A stretch of DNA of 64,000 bases, from positions 57,142,570-57,206,569 of the forward strand of contig NC_084667.1 in assembly GCF_028389875.1 (NCBI RefSeq). The letters run 5' to 3'. The notes beneath the pieces were generated by a model. That model saw only the letters and a program-made list of their open reading frames with translations. It ran no database searches and was not told where the DNA came from. Made by a program: the position numbers and the translations under genes. The DNA comes from Rhea pennata. Taxonomy: Eukaryota; Chordata; Aves; Rheiformes; Rheidae. Positions 14,337-26,681 of this stretch are shown here, piece after piece; positions within the stretch are counted from its first letter, which is position 1; the number at the start of each line of letters is the position of its first letter.

Positions 14337-15936
14337 TTTATTCCCTCAGTTTTATATACAATAATTACAGACTACTGTACAAAGGTGTAAATTGTCTTTG
14401 CTTTGAATTGTTGTGCATATGCAGCTTAGTAGAGATGTTTAACATTCAATTTGAATCTCAGTGCAAGTAGGCACTAAAACATCCAACATACCTCCAAGGT
14501 ATAAAAAGACATACCAGTTTTACAGGTTTCTCCAGCATACTTTGTTACAGTGCAAAATGCTGTGAATTGAGGTTTCTTTAGAAAATCAATCTAAATTAAA
14601 CCCGTATTGCACATGTCCCAAGCAAAAGTGTAGTAAGTAGTGCTTACTGAGCTAGCTAGATGCTTTTGAAAGGCTCCCTTTTCCCCCACACATGCACTGC
14701 TTTCTCCTGGCTATTTGTGTCAAATGTGTGTGGTTCTTAATCCAAATGTTAAATAACTGTTTATAGCTCTTAGACTGAAGTAATCCCTCTTGAACAGACT
14801 GCTAAAAATAAAGCAGATTAATGTAACAAGAAGATTCTCCAAAACCCTTTTCAATTTTCCTTCCAGTAGCACTGTAACTAAACACTTAAAACCAGTATTG
14901 TTTAAACTCATAATGCAAGTGCATTGAACATTAACCATTTCAGACACTTGCGTCCCTATTTTCTGGAAAGGTATGAAACCTCCACTGCTAAAGATGTATG
15001 TATTTCTGAAGCACCTAAAGCTGCTAAGCTAGCATTGCATGCACTAAGTTTTGCGCAATAACATATAGGTAGGACTTTGTACCACTTCTCTAGATGTGCA
15101 ATATATCAGCTAGTGCTGTGTAGAAATCAGTGTTACAAACTTTGGGGAACAAAGTCTACTTGTGCTGAAGCTGGTTAATACGTTCTGTGCACCCAGCAAA
15201 TAAGAGATGGAGGTGAAAGCAAAGAACATGAATCTTGCTAGCTTTGAGTTACCTTAAATCCTTACTAGCCTTCAAATTTGAAGGAGCAAATGGACATGAG
15301 TATAGATGCTAACCCTGCACTTAAGATATTCATGCAAAGCTGAAAGGTGAGAGAGTAGCTTAGGAACAAATCAGTTCTTAGCAAACCAATATGAACAAAG
15401 ATGCTATTAAACCACTGACATAAAAGCAGTGAAAAATAAAACTCATGGCTAGCTGGATGTTCTTCCATGTCTTCAACAGTTCAAGGTTACCTACAAAATG
15501 CCATCAACATTTAATTTCCTCCCCTCCCCCCCACCCCCCACTTCACTGTAGAGGACTATAATCATTCCCATCATATTAATTTTTTTTTCTGAAAACACAT
15601 CTACATTCAATTCAACTCAGTCACTCAGAACATGCGTGAAAGAAAACCTGATTTCTGGTTTCTATGACAACCTCCAGAACCTATTCTGGAGACATAGCAG
15701 TATCTGTACACCACTTTCTAAAGGCAGGTCCCCATCTTATTTGGATACTGTTAGATATTAACTCCTTAGTAAAGTTATAAGCTGCTTGTACAAGTGATGA
15801 GATGAAACCCTAATTTTGACACATTCAGGAATTTTTATACAGAGAGAATATTTACACTACTTCTTCAGGTCAAATGTTTACTTAAAAAAAAAAAATAGAG
15901 GAAAGGGCTTGTATCAAGAGAACAAAAATGTAATGT
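14337..15936 (-). other. SLC25A29: SLC25A29 3' UTR
   Basis: This is about 1.6 kb after the stop codon on the minus strand. A consensus AATAAA reads on the minus strand at 14342-14337, and it is the only one I found between the stop codon and that point. A weaker ATTAAA at 15515-15510 could give a shorter form. The extent is inferred from these signals. Confidence 0.6.
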
Positions 15937-16680
15937 TCACAAACTTGAAGGCTGCTGGATTGCTGGGCCTGGCTTACATTCGCGAAGGTCTTCTTCTGAC
16001 CTCATATACATTAGGAACACGGTGACAGTAGCAAAAGTAGCTGCATTAACAGGGAAAGCACGGAGAAGCGTAGACGTAAGACCTCTTGTAAACACCCTCC
16101 AGCCTTCATCGTGGTAACTCTTTCTGACACAGTCTAGAATGCCATTGTACTGCGTGACTCCACCAACTCCATCTGCCTGAAGCCGGGATTTGATCACATC
16201 CACAGGGTAGGTTGAGAGCCAGGATACAATTCCTGACATTCCTCCAGAAAACATCAGTTTGGGAATAACGTAACTGTCTTCAGCTTCGCAGCCTAAGTAT
16301 CTGGTCATACAGTCATAGGTCAGAAAGTAAAAGCCAAAGCTTGGTGTCTCTCTTATGAATGTAGAGACCATGCCCCTGTTGATACCCCTCAGCCCTTCCT
16401 TTCGATAGATTTTGATCAAACAATCCAGAGAATTTTTGTAGTTCTTCATCTTTAATTTGTATTCACCTGTTCCTTGAAGCTGCATTCTTGTCTTTGCTAA
16501 CTCCATGGGACAACAGATGACACATTGAATAGCCCCTGCTGCTGACCCTGCAATAAACTGGTTTAGAGGAGTGTCTTTTCCAAGAGCACGAAGTGTATTT
16601 CCTTGTACACCAAATACAAGTGCATTAATGAAGGTAAGCCCCATCATTGGCGACCCAATACCTTTATAGAGTCCAAAAGC
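15937..16680 (-). CDS. SLC25A29: SLC25A29 coding exon 4 (terminal)
   Basis: This is a long terminal exon of 247 codons plus a TGA stop at 15939-15937. It begins AFGLYKGIGSP after a CCCTAG acceptor and encodes helices 2-6, with the second and third carrier signatures and the final aromatic-rich helix. An open frame starting at an internal Met (16647) is the 3' part of this exon and not a separate gene. The C-terminus ends in a short proline/serine tail. Confidence 0.96.
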   Translation of the reverse strand, partial: AFGLYKGIGSPMMGLTFINALVFGVQGNTLRALGKDTPLNQFIAGSAAGAIQCVICCPMELAKTRMQLQGTGEYKLKMKNYKNSLDCLIKIYRKEGLRGINRGMVSTFIRETPSFGFYFLTYDCMTRYLGCEAEDSYVIPKLMFSGGMSGIVSWLSTYPVDVIKSRLQADGVGGVTQYNGILDCVRKSYHDEGWRVFTRGLTSTLLRAFPVNAATFATVTVFLMYMRSEEDLRECKPGPAIQQPSSL

Positions 16681-17375
16681 CTAGGGGAAGAAGGAAGAAA
16701 AAAAAAATTTAATAATAGTGTTGATAATCTCCTGAAACTGTCCAGAAAATGGACTTTCTGTTCTTAATTGTGTTTTAACGTCCTAAAAGTAGCCAGTAGA
16801 TCAGTACAATCTTGTTTTGCAATAAGCAGTAATTTGATTGCTGCCTAAGACACAAACATCTTAATATAACATTTCCAGCAGTATGCATACCTGCTTGTTT
16901 TCAGAAAAACAATCCAGAAAACTTTATCTTGGTCGACTAAGAAATTATATATAGTTCACTTACTAAATTTTCTTAATAGCTAAAAGCCTAAGGCCATTCT
17001 TTTAGTCTTAACAGGTTCAGCAGAAAAACAATTTATTCACTCTTTGTTTAGATTCCTTGTATTCTCTCTAAATTACTTATTCAAGTAACTAGTTATCTTA
17101 TTTAAAAAGTTAAGTATTTGTCAAAATGTAAGCTTCCAGCCTAGTGATCTTTCTAAAGAAGTTTCTGGCAAACTTCTGAACATAAGCACCCAAGTCTGAG
17201 AACTCTGCTGTCAAATACTTAGTTGTGTGCTACAATTACAATATCTGTTCTGCTGTCAGGTTCATAATATAGTTTTCTTCTGTGATATTTGAAGGTTTTT
17301 TGGACAGCTTTCCCACCCTTGTGATACAAAATATACAAAGATGTGAAGTTTAAAAGGCATTGACTTTGTACTTAC
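16681..17375 (-). other. SLC25A29: SLC25A29 intron 3
   Basis: This is a GT-AG intron of 695 bp on the minus strand. Nothing beyond the splice sites was recognised. Confidence 0.9.
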
Positions 17376-17459
17376 AGATTCTTGCTTTATGATGGACTGA
17401 AAGCAATGGAAGGTCCCACGATAGAGAGGTTTCTCTACATTTTGAACTTGTAGACGAAC
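17376..17459 (-). CDS. SLC25A29: SLC25A29 coding exon 3
   Basis: This is an 84-nt exon of 28 codons, phase 0 at both ends. It starts VRLQVQ, continuing directly from the PFDTVK motif, and covers the first matrix loop and short matrix helix (YRGTFHCFQSIIKQES). The donor is GTAAG on the minus strand. Confidence 0.95.
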
Positions 17460-20400
17460 CTGTAGAAAGTTGTATCAGATATTGATTTGTATGTCAAAAT
17501 CAGTGTAATTGGTAAACTAGTGGCTGGCACATATATGGAGCTTTGCTATAGCAATGTATACATATGAAACAGCACAGACTGGATACTAAAATGCCATATT
17601 TGCAAAATCAGTTAAAATATTCTATAAAGTTTTGAATTTTTTTTTCAGGGCAAAAATATGAAGGGAGGAGGACTACTAACTTTCTGAAAAATTAGAAAAA
17701 CAGTATGTGGAAGTACAACAGGGAACACAGTCTCTAGAATTTCAGATAGAAGCTGTCCAGTGCAGGCTAAAACAAGTACTTTCTTTTCTATCTGCCAAGA
17801 ATAATTCTATCCATGCTAAGGAATAATCTCTTCAAACCTGATAGTGCACAGAATTTTATAAAAATTTATTTACAAGTTTATCATGAAATACGGATGATTT
17901 TAGAAAAATTGAGACTTTCAATGACAACGAATATAGCGTTTCTGGCTGCCAGACTTGGGACGCTTAATTGGGGTCTTATATTTCAGAGAGCAGATGGGGA
18001 GAGACTCTTAACATATCTTACACTGCACAAGAAAAGGAATAAAAAAACCCACTTGTCCCTTTAAATCTTAGTTGTTTTTTAACTGCTGAAAGTAAACGAT
18101 TTCTGAGGTTACTTTCTGATGGCTGTTTCAGACCTTTTACTGTTAGGTGTTCCATCTACCATACACAATGTAATGTATAATTCCTATTTAATTTACAGCT
18201 CAGATAATCAATTGGCTTCTCCAAAACTGAAATGGTATGTTCTGCTAGACAGATCGATGCTACAGTATCAGGCTCATTTTCTAGACAGTTTTTAACCTTT
18301 AATGAAGGATTTCATTAAATTCATTTTTTGCCACTAATTTGTCTTCTACATATTAGAGAAAGGCTCAAAGCTACCTAGTTCATGCAAAGCCCTATATTTC
18401 AATAAAGTCAGATTGATTTTGCTATATTGGTGAGGTTAGAAATGTCTTTGGTCTCCAGCATGGAGAGCTTTAATATTTCTCAGAGATGATATTTATCAAT
18501 CATTCAATGCTGCTGCTGCAACTCCAAGGCAAAAAAAAAAAAAAATCAACTCATTTTAAACAAAAGAAAAGATTATCTGGTCTATGTGGAGATTCCTGAC
18601 CTTAAAACATTTTTATTCCTGTTTGTCTAAAGCAAGGACCACCACCACCACAATGAAAGACCCCTCAAGTGATGAAGATCCAGAACGGATTTGGGGACAT
18701 GGTTTGTCTGAATTCCATACTGAGGTTAGCATTCTTAAAGGCAAAAAAAAAAAAAAAAAAACCTCAACCAACCAAAAAAAACAAAAACAAAAATAATGTT
18801 CCAGTATTAGTGTTTTTGACGTAACTACAGCATGTCATTTTAAGTTGTGTAAATCAAAATGAGTTTTCTGCATCTCCTTAGTAGGCACACTGCTGTATAC
18901 CAGCCATACCCCAACACTATGATCGCATCAAGCCTTTCAAAGTAGAACAGGGTTTTAAAACCTCTTAGAGTTAAGAGTAGGCTTGCAGTAAGAGTCAAAG
19001 GAAACAGTTTTCGTTACTCAAAGTGAGGTTTGAGTAGAGGGGTGGGCTTTTTCGGGTGGGTAGGGAAGATGTTATTAAAACTGCTCAAGAAACAGCCCTA
19101 TAAACAAAGTCATAAACTCTGAACAAGCATTCATATTTGCCCCAAACCAAGGTGTATTTGCAGTTTTACTGCTATTGTTTCAAAACCAGGCTGTGAAGTC
19201 AAGGGACTTCCATATGTATGGGCCTTGGGAGAATTACAGCGTAAGAATCTTACTACTTTAACTCATCTATACACTTGTCTTTGGTTTAGAATTAGTGATA
19301 TACTGTATATGGCTTGTATTTCCTACTGACTATAGTTTCCATTGTTTTTGCCTTAAAAATTTGAGAAATATTGGCCAATTAAGCCTTGTTATAGATTTAA
19401 ACACTCAAAGTACTGAAATTCTAAGAATGAAAAAAAAGCCCACAGATCTTTAATTTGAGCACAGTGCTAATCACCTGGGGTAGATGGGTGGGCAAAATGC
19501 CAGATAAGGTGATAAATGGATATGAAACTATTTATGTGATGGCTATTAGTGCCATATTCCACAAGCTCTTATTTAGCATGTATAACTATAAGAAGGTGGA
19601 TCATTTACGGCATTAAGCCCTTTACTCCATTCATTGACAGTGACCAGTATGTCCTTTCATCTTGCTTCCTTCTTATTGAACTCATTGTTACTAAGGATTT
19701 AAGTCCAGTAGTAACATGCTGTAATTTATCATCACTAAAGACTTGTACAAAGGAATCCAAGACTTTATTTTTTTTTAAGTGTGTGAACTGATTTAGAAGT
19801 TTTTAAGCAATGAAGTTTTGAGCATATGTAATGGATAACAGCTTAACAGCACTGTGCCTGATACTCCATTTTAGAGTTACTGTGTGTAGAAGGGAGGAAT
19901 GCATACCAGAAAGAAGGTCCAGAACAAGACTTTACATTAAAAGGAAAAAAAAAAAAAAAAGGGATATTTAAACCCCACTCCCTCCATGTCATCACTGTTT
20001 AAGAGGGACACATCAGTTTAAAAATAAAAAGGAAAAAAGCTTCATACATCTTTTAGATTTTTATTTGAACTAATACATTTTGGAATAAATTAAGACTGAG
20101 AGAAACAGAAGTGTTCACCTGGGCTATACTTACTAGGTAACTCTCCCGTGATGAGGCTTATCTGTCATCTACAACAAAGTAACACTTTTGCTGTTAATGA
20201 AGACAGCCCCTAGCTCAGAAAGTAAAGGCAGTTAAAAGCAAAAAAGCAATTTTAAACATTACATCAACAAACCAGGGATAGGGAGTTTGCCATTTCTGAG
20301 ATCAGCTCAGCTGTGGGTTTCTCAGTGCGACTGCAAAGATGTCGCTCTCCTTGCATGTCCCACCATCCCCCTCCCCTCCCTCATATTTGGTCTGTGTGAA

Positions 20401-22215
20401 ACATGATCTCTGGCAAAAAACCTTAAAGTCAAGGTGGAAGTAAAATTCTAGCTTGATCTATGCAGCTTTCCCATTGTTCAGTTAGGTTAAAACCTTAAAA
20501 TCTAATGTGGCTGTCAACTAGCCCTTCAAACACTGCAGATCGATAAAAAAGGGGATTAAACTTAACATATACATACATACACAAGAACTTACACAATGTC
20601 TTTATTTTTTAAGAGACTGGTTTTAGCGTTACTTCTCCTACATACAGTAATGACTATGCCAGCTAATAACACAGTATTTTCTCTAACAAGGGGTAGATAA
20701 TGCTGTCCCTTCTAATGGTGTTAAAATAGAGTGCCACATTGGATTTAATAAATTGATTAAAATCTGGAGGCAAACTCTTCTGCTCTACTGTACATCAGGA
20801 TGCTTTTTCCGAAGCCAACATGGTTCTCATTTTGCATTAATGCAGCAGCTAGAACTACTAGTACTAAAGACCAAATTCTGGAGACACTTAAATGTTTAAT
20901 TTCATGCACTGTAAGTTGTTCCACTTAAAACAAACAAAAAAAAATGCCCACTTGCTTAACTTTAGTCTGAGCATAGAATTTTAGTAGTTTTGCTAGCATC
21001 AGTGAAATGATCCATCACCTAAAGTTAAGCACGCAAGACTTTGCAGGAAGAGGGGGAAGAGCGAGAGAGACAGCCTTCCCTGTAGTGCCTTAAGAAGTGC
21101 AAGTCTGGATAATACAATTCCTTAAAATATTTACTGGGATTCAACTGAATTACCTAATAGTCAAATTTATCATAGGCTGAGAAACATATATACAGTATTT
21201 ACTATTTGAACAGCTTGCACTTGACACACAGATCTAGTATCCACTAGCTAGGAAAATCTGTTCTTCACTGATTTAACCATGTGGCTAGAATATACAGTAT
21301 GGTGATGACCTCTGTAATATCATCAGCCCTTTGCACAGCTAAATTCAGTAGGGCAGACATGTTCCAAATATAGCTATAGCTTGCTGTCTGCTGCAGTCAA
21401 GTGATCTGGTGTATTAATTTAGTAGTGAATATACTGGAGTCCCTATTCTATTCTTCTGGTGAGAGACTTTGGATAAGACTGCCAAAAAGTGACTTAAGTC
21501 ATCATCTCATTTTGTAAAATGGGCTTGAACACTAGGGGTCCTGGTTGAAGGGCCTTCCATTGGACCATAAAAGTTTCCAGAAAATATTAGCTTTGAACAG
21601 CTAAGCTACTCTTAGTATAATCATGCATAATGCTTACTGCTACAGGACTGTCAGAAAATAAATCACTTTTAATTTGAAAAGTTATAAAAAAAATATATAA
21701 TTCCTAAAGGGAAGAAAAAGGCCGTAGACAAGCTTTATGCTATGAGTATTTGTACACCCATTGGCTAGTCTAAGAAATTAATGCTTAAAGAATAAGTAGC
21801 GGAGCTTGGGAAAAAATAAGAACAAAGTTTTCAACCTAGTAACCAAGGTTTGAGTAGCATATGCAAGTATAGGCTGTTTTAGCAGTTAGTGATGAGCAGC
21901 TGCAGAGAAACAAGCTTAGAACAAAATTAAGTTAAATGTAAGGTCATTTTTTCAAATGCACTGAGGTTATTATATTGATGAATTTGTAGTTTAGGCCAGC
22001 TGGTGTCACATTACTGGATTGAGTTATACACAAAAAACACTTTCACTTCTGAAGATGTGGAAACTCTGCAAGTCTATAAGCAACAGTTCAAGAGGTGTGT
22101 TCCAAACTTTCAGTCATAGCTTCTACAGTATCTGGGGATTTTTTTCCCTCTCTCATTCTTTGGAAAAACTTCAAGTTTTCTACCTAAAGATAAAAGTATT
22201 TCATAATCAACCCAC
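17460..22215 (-). other. SLC25A29: SLC25A29 intron 2
   Basis: This 4.8-kb AT-rich intron contains A-rich runs at about 18530-18545 and 18742-18760 on the plus strand. No other gene or RNA was recognised inside it. Confidence 0.85.
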
Positions 22216-22259
22216 CTTAACGGTGTCGAATGGGTGTCCTACAAGCACTCCAGCAGCAC
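22216..22259 (-). CDS. SLC25A29: SLC25A29 coding exon 2
   Basis: This is a 44-nt exon completing the split glycine and encoding helix 1 to the first signature motif HPFDTVK. The acceptor is TTTCAG and the donor GTGGG. The length and phases are the same as exon 2 of SLC25A47. Confidence 0.95.
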
Positions 22260-23785
22260 CTGAAACAAAACAAATGGCACATTTATGACTACTTTTTTCC
22301 TGGAGCTACAGTTGTCCTATTGCGACACTAATCTTAGGTAGAAGTACACAGTGTTGCTGACAGGCCAGCTAAAGAGCCTACTAGCAAGTCAGAAGATAGC
22401 ACTCCAAGTTCAGGCCCTCAGGCAAGTACTGAATGCCTTTACGCTTTAGTCAAGCTGCTGAGCTCCAGGCAGGGATGAGATGTATGACTACCAAGCTATG
22501 TCACACGGGAGATGCAACAGCGATTCCTGGCCCTGATCAAAAACAAGTCCAGTGGACAGAAATTACAGATTTCCTTTGAAGCAGAACATTTCAGGTGCTT
22601 GCCATCTTTACTCTGTGGGAATGTAGAAAATCTGGAGGCTTCCTTCTGTAAAGGAGCAAGAAAACACCTGCTGTCTACCCTCAGCCTTTCCAGATGTGCT
22701 GGCAGCACCTGCAGAAGGCACGTTCATTGCCCAAACCATTTGATTCCAGTATCAAAGGAATTTTTGGAAGTCATATGCTGATCCATTAGTTAACTGTAAT
22801 CTGAATGCATGCGTTTTGCATCAAAAGACAGGACTGCTAGCTCCGAGTGAAAGTTAAATCCCTTTATGACCTCGGACAACAGCAAGAAGTACAAACAGTG
22901 CTTCAGTGCACCTTCACGTACTTGCAGAGTGATACCATGCTTCCCTCCCCGTCCCCAAAGAGATGTGGCAGAAAGGCAGCGCCCCTTCAACGCCTGTACA
23001 AAAGGATGAAGAAGTCCAGGTTGTTCAAGGACATTATAAGAGCCAGCAGATGAACAAGATAGTCCAAGTCACAGAAACAGCTGTATGCACTGCCCGTGTT
23101 CAGTGTGAAAAGACCAACGGAACGACTGATGGAGTAGGAGTCCGTCCTTGCAAGACAGGGATTGCTGGGATGAAGTCAGACGGAAGATGCAAAACCGCCT
23201 CCCCGGCAGGTTGGCAAGGAGAATGAAAAAGATACACAAGGGAGAGGATGCATGAATAAAAGCTCTTCTCCTGGGTGGAATTTAACAACTGCTTAAAAAA
23301 AAAAGAAAAGAAAAAAAAAGAAAAAAAAGGCCTTAAGCAGATGCTTAAAAGGAAAGAGTAAGAATAGGATAAAGATGTGCCCTCCTCACGAGGTATCCCT
23401 AGGCTAGAAGCCTCTCCAGTCCAGAGCGCTCCCCGAGCCGGCCGCCAGCCCCCGCAGCGCTCTCCCGCGGGCCGCCGGGGCCGCTCGCCGCAGCGCCCGC
23501 ACCGCCGGGCGGCCCCGCGCTGCGCCTCTCCCCGGCGGCGGGCGGCGGCCCCCGCGCCGCGGCTCCGGGCTCCGCGCAGCAGCGCGGCCGCCCGCCGGAG
23601 GCCGCGCCGCCGCCGCCGCTCCCTTGTTTACCGGCGCGGCTCCATCCCGGCCCCGCCGGCTGCGGCGAGCGCCTCGGCCCGCGCAGCCCCGCAGCGGCGG
23701 GTTTTCCGCAGGCTGCCGAGCCCTCGCCACCGCCGGCGCGCAAATCCCCGCACCCCCTCCGCCTCCGCGCATCCCCGCTCCTCAC
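22260..23785 (-). other. SLC25A29: SLC25A29 intron 1
   Basis: This is a 1.5-kb intron whose 5' part lies in the CpG island. An A/G-rich simple stretch is at about 23296-23329. Overlapping open frames of 60-90 codons on both strands are not supported as genes. Confidence 0.85.
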
Positions 23786-24180
23786 CGCCGACGCATCCCG
23801 CGAGGAAATCCAGAGCCATGCCGGCAGCCTCGCTCCCCGGCGGGGCCCGGCCCGGCCCGGCCCAGCCCTGCCCGCCGCGCACTGCCGCCGCCGCGCCGCG
23901 CCGCGCCGCCCTTTCTACCGCCCCCGGCGCGGCGAGGGGCCGGCCCGCCGCGGCCCGCCCCGCTTCGGCGGGGGGCGGCGGGCGCAGGGCAACTCCCCCC
24001 CGCCGCCCGCCGCCACTGGCGGCCGCGCCGGGCGGCTCCGGGCGAAGGGCGAGGGGGGCGGCCCGGAGCCGGCGGCCCGGCCCGCTGCGCAGCACCCGTG
24101 ACCCCGGCGCTGCTGCCGGCCCGCGGGGACGAGACGCTCCCGCTGATGGCCGAGGCCCCGGGTCAGTAGCCCTTGCACGG
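23395..24180 (-). promoter_or_regulatory. SLC25A29: CpG island promoter of SLC25A29
   Basis: This is very GC-rich, CpG-dense sequence with many GGCGG/CCGCC boxes and a short GGCCC tandem near 23845-23865. It spans exon 1 and the putative 5' UTR of SLC25A29. No TATA box was seen, as is usual for a housekeeping CpG promoter. The start site cannot be placed to the base. Long open frames in this region are a by-product of the GC content. Confidence 0.85.
23786..23819 (-). CDS. SLC25A29: SLC25A29 coding exon 1
   Basis: The ATG is at 23819-23817 on the minus strand. This exon encodes MALDFLAGCVG plus one nucleotide of the next glycine codon (34 nt, phase 1), with a GTGAG donor at 23785-23781. The start is supported by the family's typical N-terminus just before helix 1 and by its position in a CpG island. 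No upstream in-frame alternative is needed. Confidence 0.93.
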
Positions 24181-24900
24181 AGCGCAGGATCCGGGACGTA
24201 GCTGCTGTGCTTCACCCGCCCCGAGGGGGCTTCGCCTTAACTCTGATTTCCCCCTAAGCGGTGCCAGTTTAAAGTGCCTGATGGCAGAGGCTTTAAATGG
24301 GAAATTCGAGCTAGGGACAGTTTCAAAAGGGAGCACTGATTGAGCTGCTCGGTACTTCTGCAGGTGATGTCTGAGAAAGGGGAATATTAGTGGCCTAAGA
24401 CAATAAATAGCTTTGTTTAGACTTACTGTTAGAGTAACATGATCTGCACAGTGCCTGTAAAGTCAGCTTTTAGAGAGTAAGTTCCAGAAGCAGAACAGAA
24501 CAGGAGCTAGATGTTTTTGCATCTCTTGCCACCATTCAGCAGTCCCTTTCTAGCTGTAGCAGCTGGATATGAAGCCGGTTAACACTTCCCATGAAGTAAG
24601 TATTGACAATCAAGCTAGCTTTTGCCTTCTGTGCAAGGATCACAAATAATAGAAAGAGAAGAACACTTAAAGAAGGCCTGAAAGTACATTAAAGCAGATC
24701 AAATCCTGAGACCCTCTCTGAAAACTTAGCAGCTCTTGGGCCAGCATTACAACTAGTAAGAAAGTAAGATGGAAAGGTGAAGCATTTGATGAGCCCCTGA
24801 CCCTCCCCATATCTTCTTCCACTCCTCAGGACAGACACTGTCTCACTTGACTTCCTTCTCATCTGCAGACACTGTCAAATCAAATCAATCGCTCACATAT

Positions 24901-25135
24901 CATAGAATCAGTAAGGTTGGAAGGGACCTCTGGAGATCATCTAATCCAACCTCCCTGCTCAGCCCGGTCACCTAGAGCATGTTAGACAGGGTTGCAGCCA
25001 GGCGGGCCTTGAATGTCTGCAGAGAAGGAGACTCCACAACCTGTCTGGGCAACCTGTTCCAGTGCCCCATCACTCTCACAGTGAAGAACCCATTTAGATT
25101 CCCCATTGCACGTACCTGTCCCACCCAGACGATGC
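24901..25135 (-). mobile_element. CR1 LINE 3' fragment
   Basis: The plus strand starts CATAGAATCA, then GGTTGGAAGGGACCTCTGGA, the standard complement of a CR1 3' end. On the minus strand it encodes the end of the reverse transcriptase ORF: FFTVRVMGHWNRLP, then ESPSLQTFKARL, then a stop. A short 3' UTR and one ATTCTATG unit follow. It is 5'-truncated, as most CR1 copies are, and noncoding. The upstream limit is approximate. Confidence 0.88.
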
Positions 25136-26557
25136 ACAAGAGAGCAGGTGAGAGGGTTGGAAAGCATGTCCTTTGCTGGAGCACTAGCAGCTTTGGTAAC
25201 TGCCTGATACCTAACCCAGACCTGCTGTATCCTTCCACGTCCCACCTTGTAATGGGGAACTTAAACTTTTCTGAACCCATACACCTAAAACTAACACTTG
25301 AAATAAGACAGGTAGCCCTTAGCATGGAATAGTTACATAAACTCAGACTTTTTTTCCCTAAGTATTTTCTCCAAGTAGAGGTGCAAATGACTTACGGGGA
25401 ACCTTGTCCACTGTGGAGTGCACAGAGAGGATCAGTTCTGTGCACTGTGCTGCAGGTGAAAATCCAGCCGTTACATGCATCTCTCTTGTGGCTCAAACCT
25501 TGGAAGGATCAGCTTGCAAGGATCAATCCAAAACATTCCTCGCCAAAGTATTCTTAATCTCTTCCTCAAAATCTCTGATCTCCCAGGCAGTCTGCCTCAG
25601 AGGAAGCACCCTTACCAACAAAAGGCTTTTGTAATTTAATGTTCACCCACAGTGATCAGGAAAAAACAATTTATTTCATCTATTGGAAGAGGCGCTCTTA
25701 AAGTTATTTTAAAACAGTCAAATCTTAGTCTTTCCTTCTCTGAATTATATTGAATATTATTTTAGACATTTGGTTCCTATTACCCTCCTTTAGACTTTCT
25801 TCAGTTGATCTGGACTTCCTTGAATGGACCCGAAAACCCTGCTGAGCACATAAGGGGAGAAGATTATTTCACGTATTTGCAGATAACATTCCTCTGTGTT
25901 TGTATGAGATTTACTCTTCTGGCTCTTCTCTCCTCTTCCAATAGCATGACATTTTTTGACTTGTGGTCAGCCTGTGGCTCATTATAGGCCCCAATCCTGC
26001 TCTGCAGAGCAGCTGCCTACAGCGTTGTTCCCTATCTCATACTTGCCCATTTTTTTTCTCACCACCAGTTGCTCCTGGTGGTCCACGCTCAAATGCTTTT
26101 TTTTCAAGATTTTCCAGTTTGTCAAGATCACTCCAATTCTGATTGTGTTGTCCGTGTTTGTACAGCCCCTCCCAGGTTGCCCTAATCTCCCAAGGTCTGT
26201 CAAGTCCCTGCATGCTCAAACTGCTCCTAATAAGCCTCATTTAATGCTATTGAACTCCAGTGTAAGAGACGTGCTTCAGATGGGGTGGCTTATAAACTAA
26301 GAGGGAGAAAATTGAGGGTTAATTGGTAGCAAGTTTGCTATTTCAAGCAGGCCAACTAGAAAATGTATGTATAAGCCACTAAAGAGTGATTATGGGTCAA
26401 GTCCTGCCAGGGGGTTTCCCTTTTGTCAATTTTTTTCTTACTTGCTTTCTTTTTTTTTCAGTTTGAGTTGCTTTGCAAGGCAAAGTTGTATGAATATAAA
26501 GGAGTGTCTAAAGTTTGTATGTGAAGAGGATCCTGAGCTGCATACTAATATAGGTGC

Positions 26558-26681
26558 TAGTATTTGGGTGTGATTTCCATAGGAGCTCTGTGATAAAAGG
26601 AAGGGAGTCATATAGTTCTTAGTATTTGGGTGTGATTTCCATAGGAGCTCTGTAATAAAAGGAAGGGAGTCATATAGTTCT
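26558..26681. repeat. 62-bp tandem duplication
   Basis: Two adjacent copies (26558-26619 and 26620-26681) start TAGTATTTGGGTGTGATTTC and differ by one visible base (GTGATAAAA versus GTAATAAAA). The near-identity suggests a recent duplication or an assembly duplication. Confidence 0.92.

Larger units (their letters stand above)
14337..23819 (-). other. SLC25A29: SLC25A29 gene (mitochondrial basic amino acid carrier)
   Basis: This is a complete four-coding-exon gene on the minus strand: 23819-23786, 22259-22216, 17459-17376 and 16680-15937. The exons join without frameshift to a 301-residue protein; the human protein is about 303. It belongs to the SLC25 family of the inner mitochondrial membrane, with three tandem repeats of two helices each. 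The three signature motifs PFDTVK (Pro21), PMELAK (Pro112) and PVDVIK (Pro213) are intact. Arg164-Glu165 falls at the substrate contact position where amino-acid carriers usually have R-[DE]. The known role is import or exchange of arginine, lysine and ornithine; an earlier name was CACL, for carnitine/acylcarnitine-like. The promoter is a CpG island. SLC25A47 lies head-to-head about 13 kb away. Confidence 0.96.

Noticed and set aside
23377-24215. Overlapping open frames of 87-274 codons on both strands in the CpG island
   Set aside because: GC-rich sequence has few stop codons, so all frames stay open. The products are low-complexity Ala/Arg/Pro/Gly chains. The real coding part is the 34-nt first exon of SLC25A29.
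24972-25325. 117-codon minus-strand frame ending in a reverse-transcriptase-like tail
   Set aside because: Only the last 35 or so residues match CR1; the frame is the relic of a truncated element, not a host gene.
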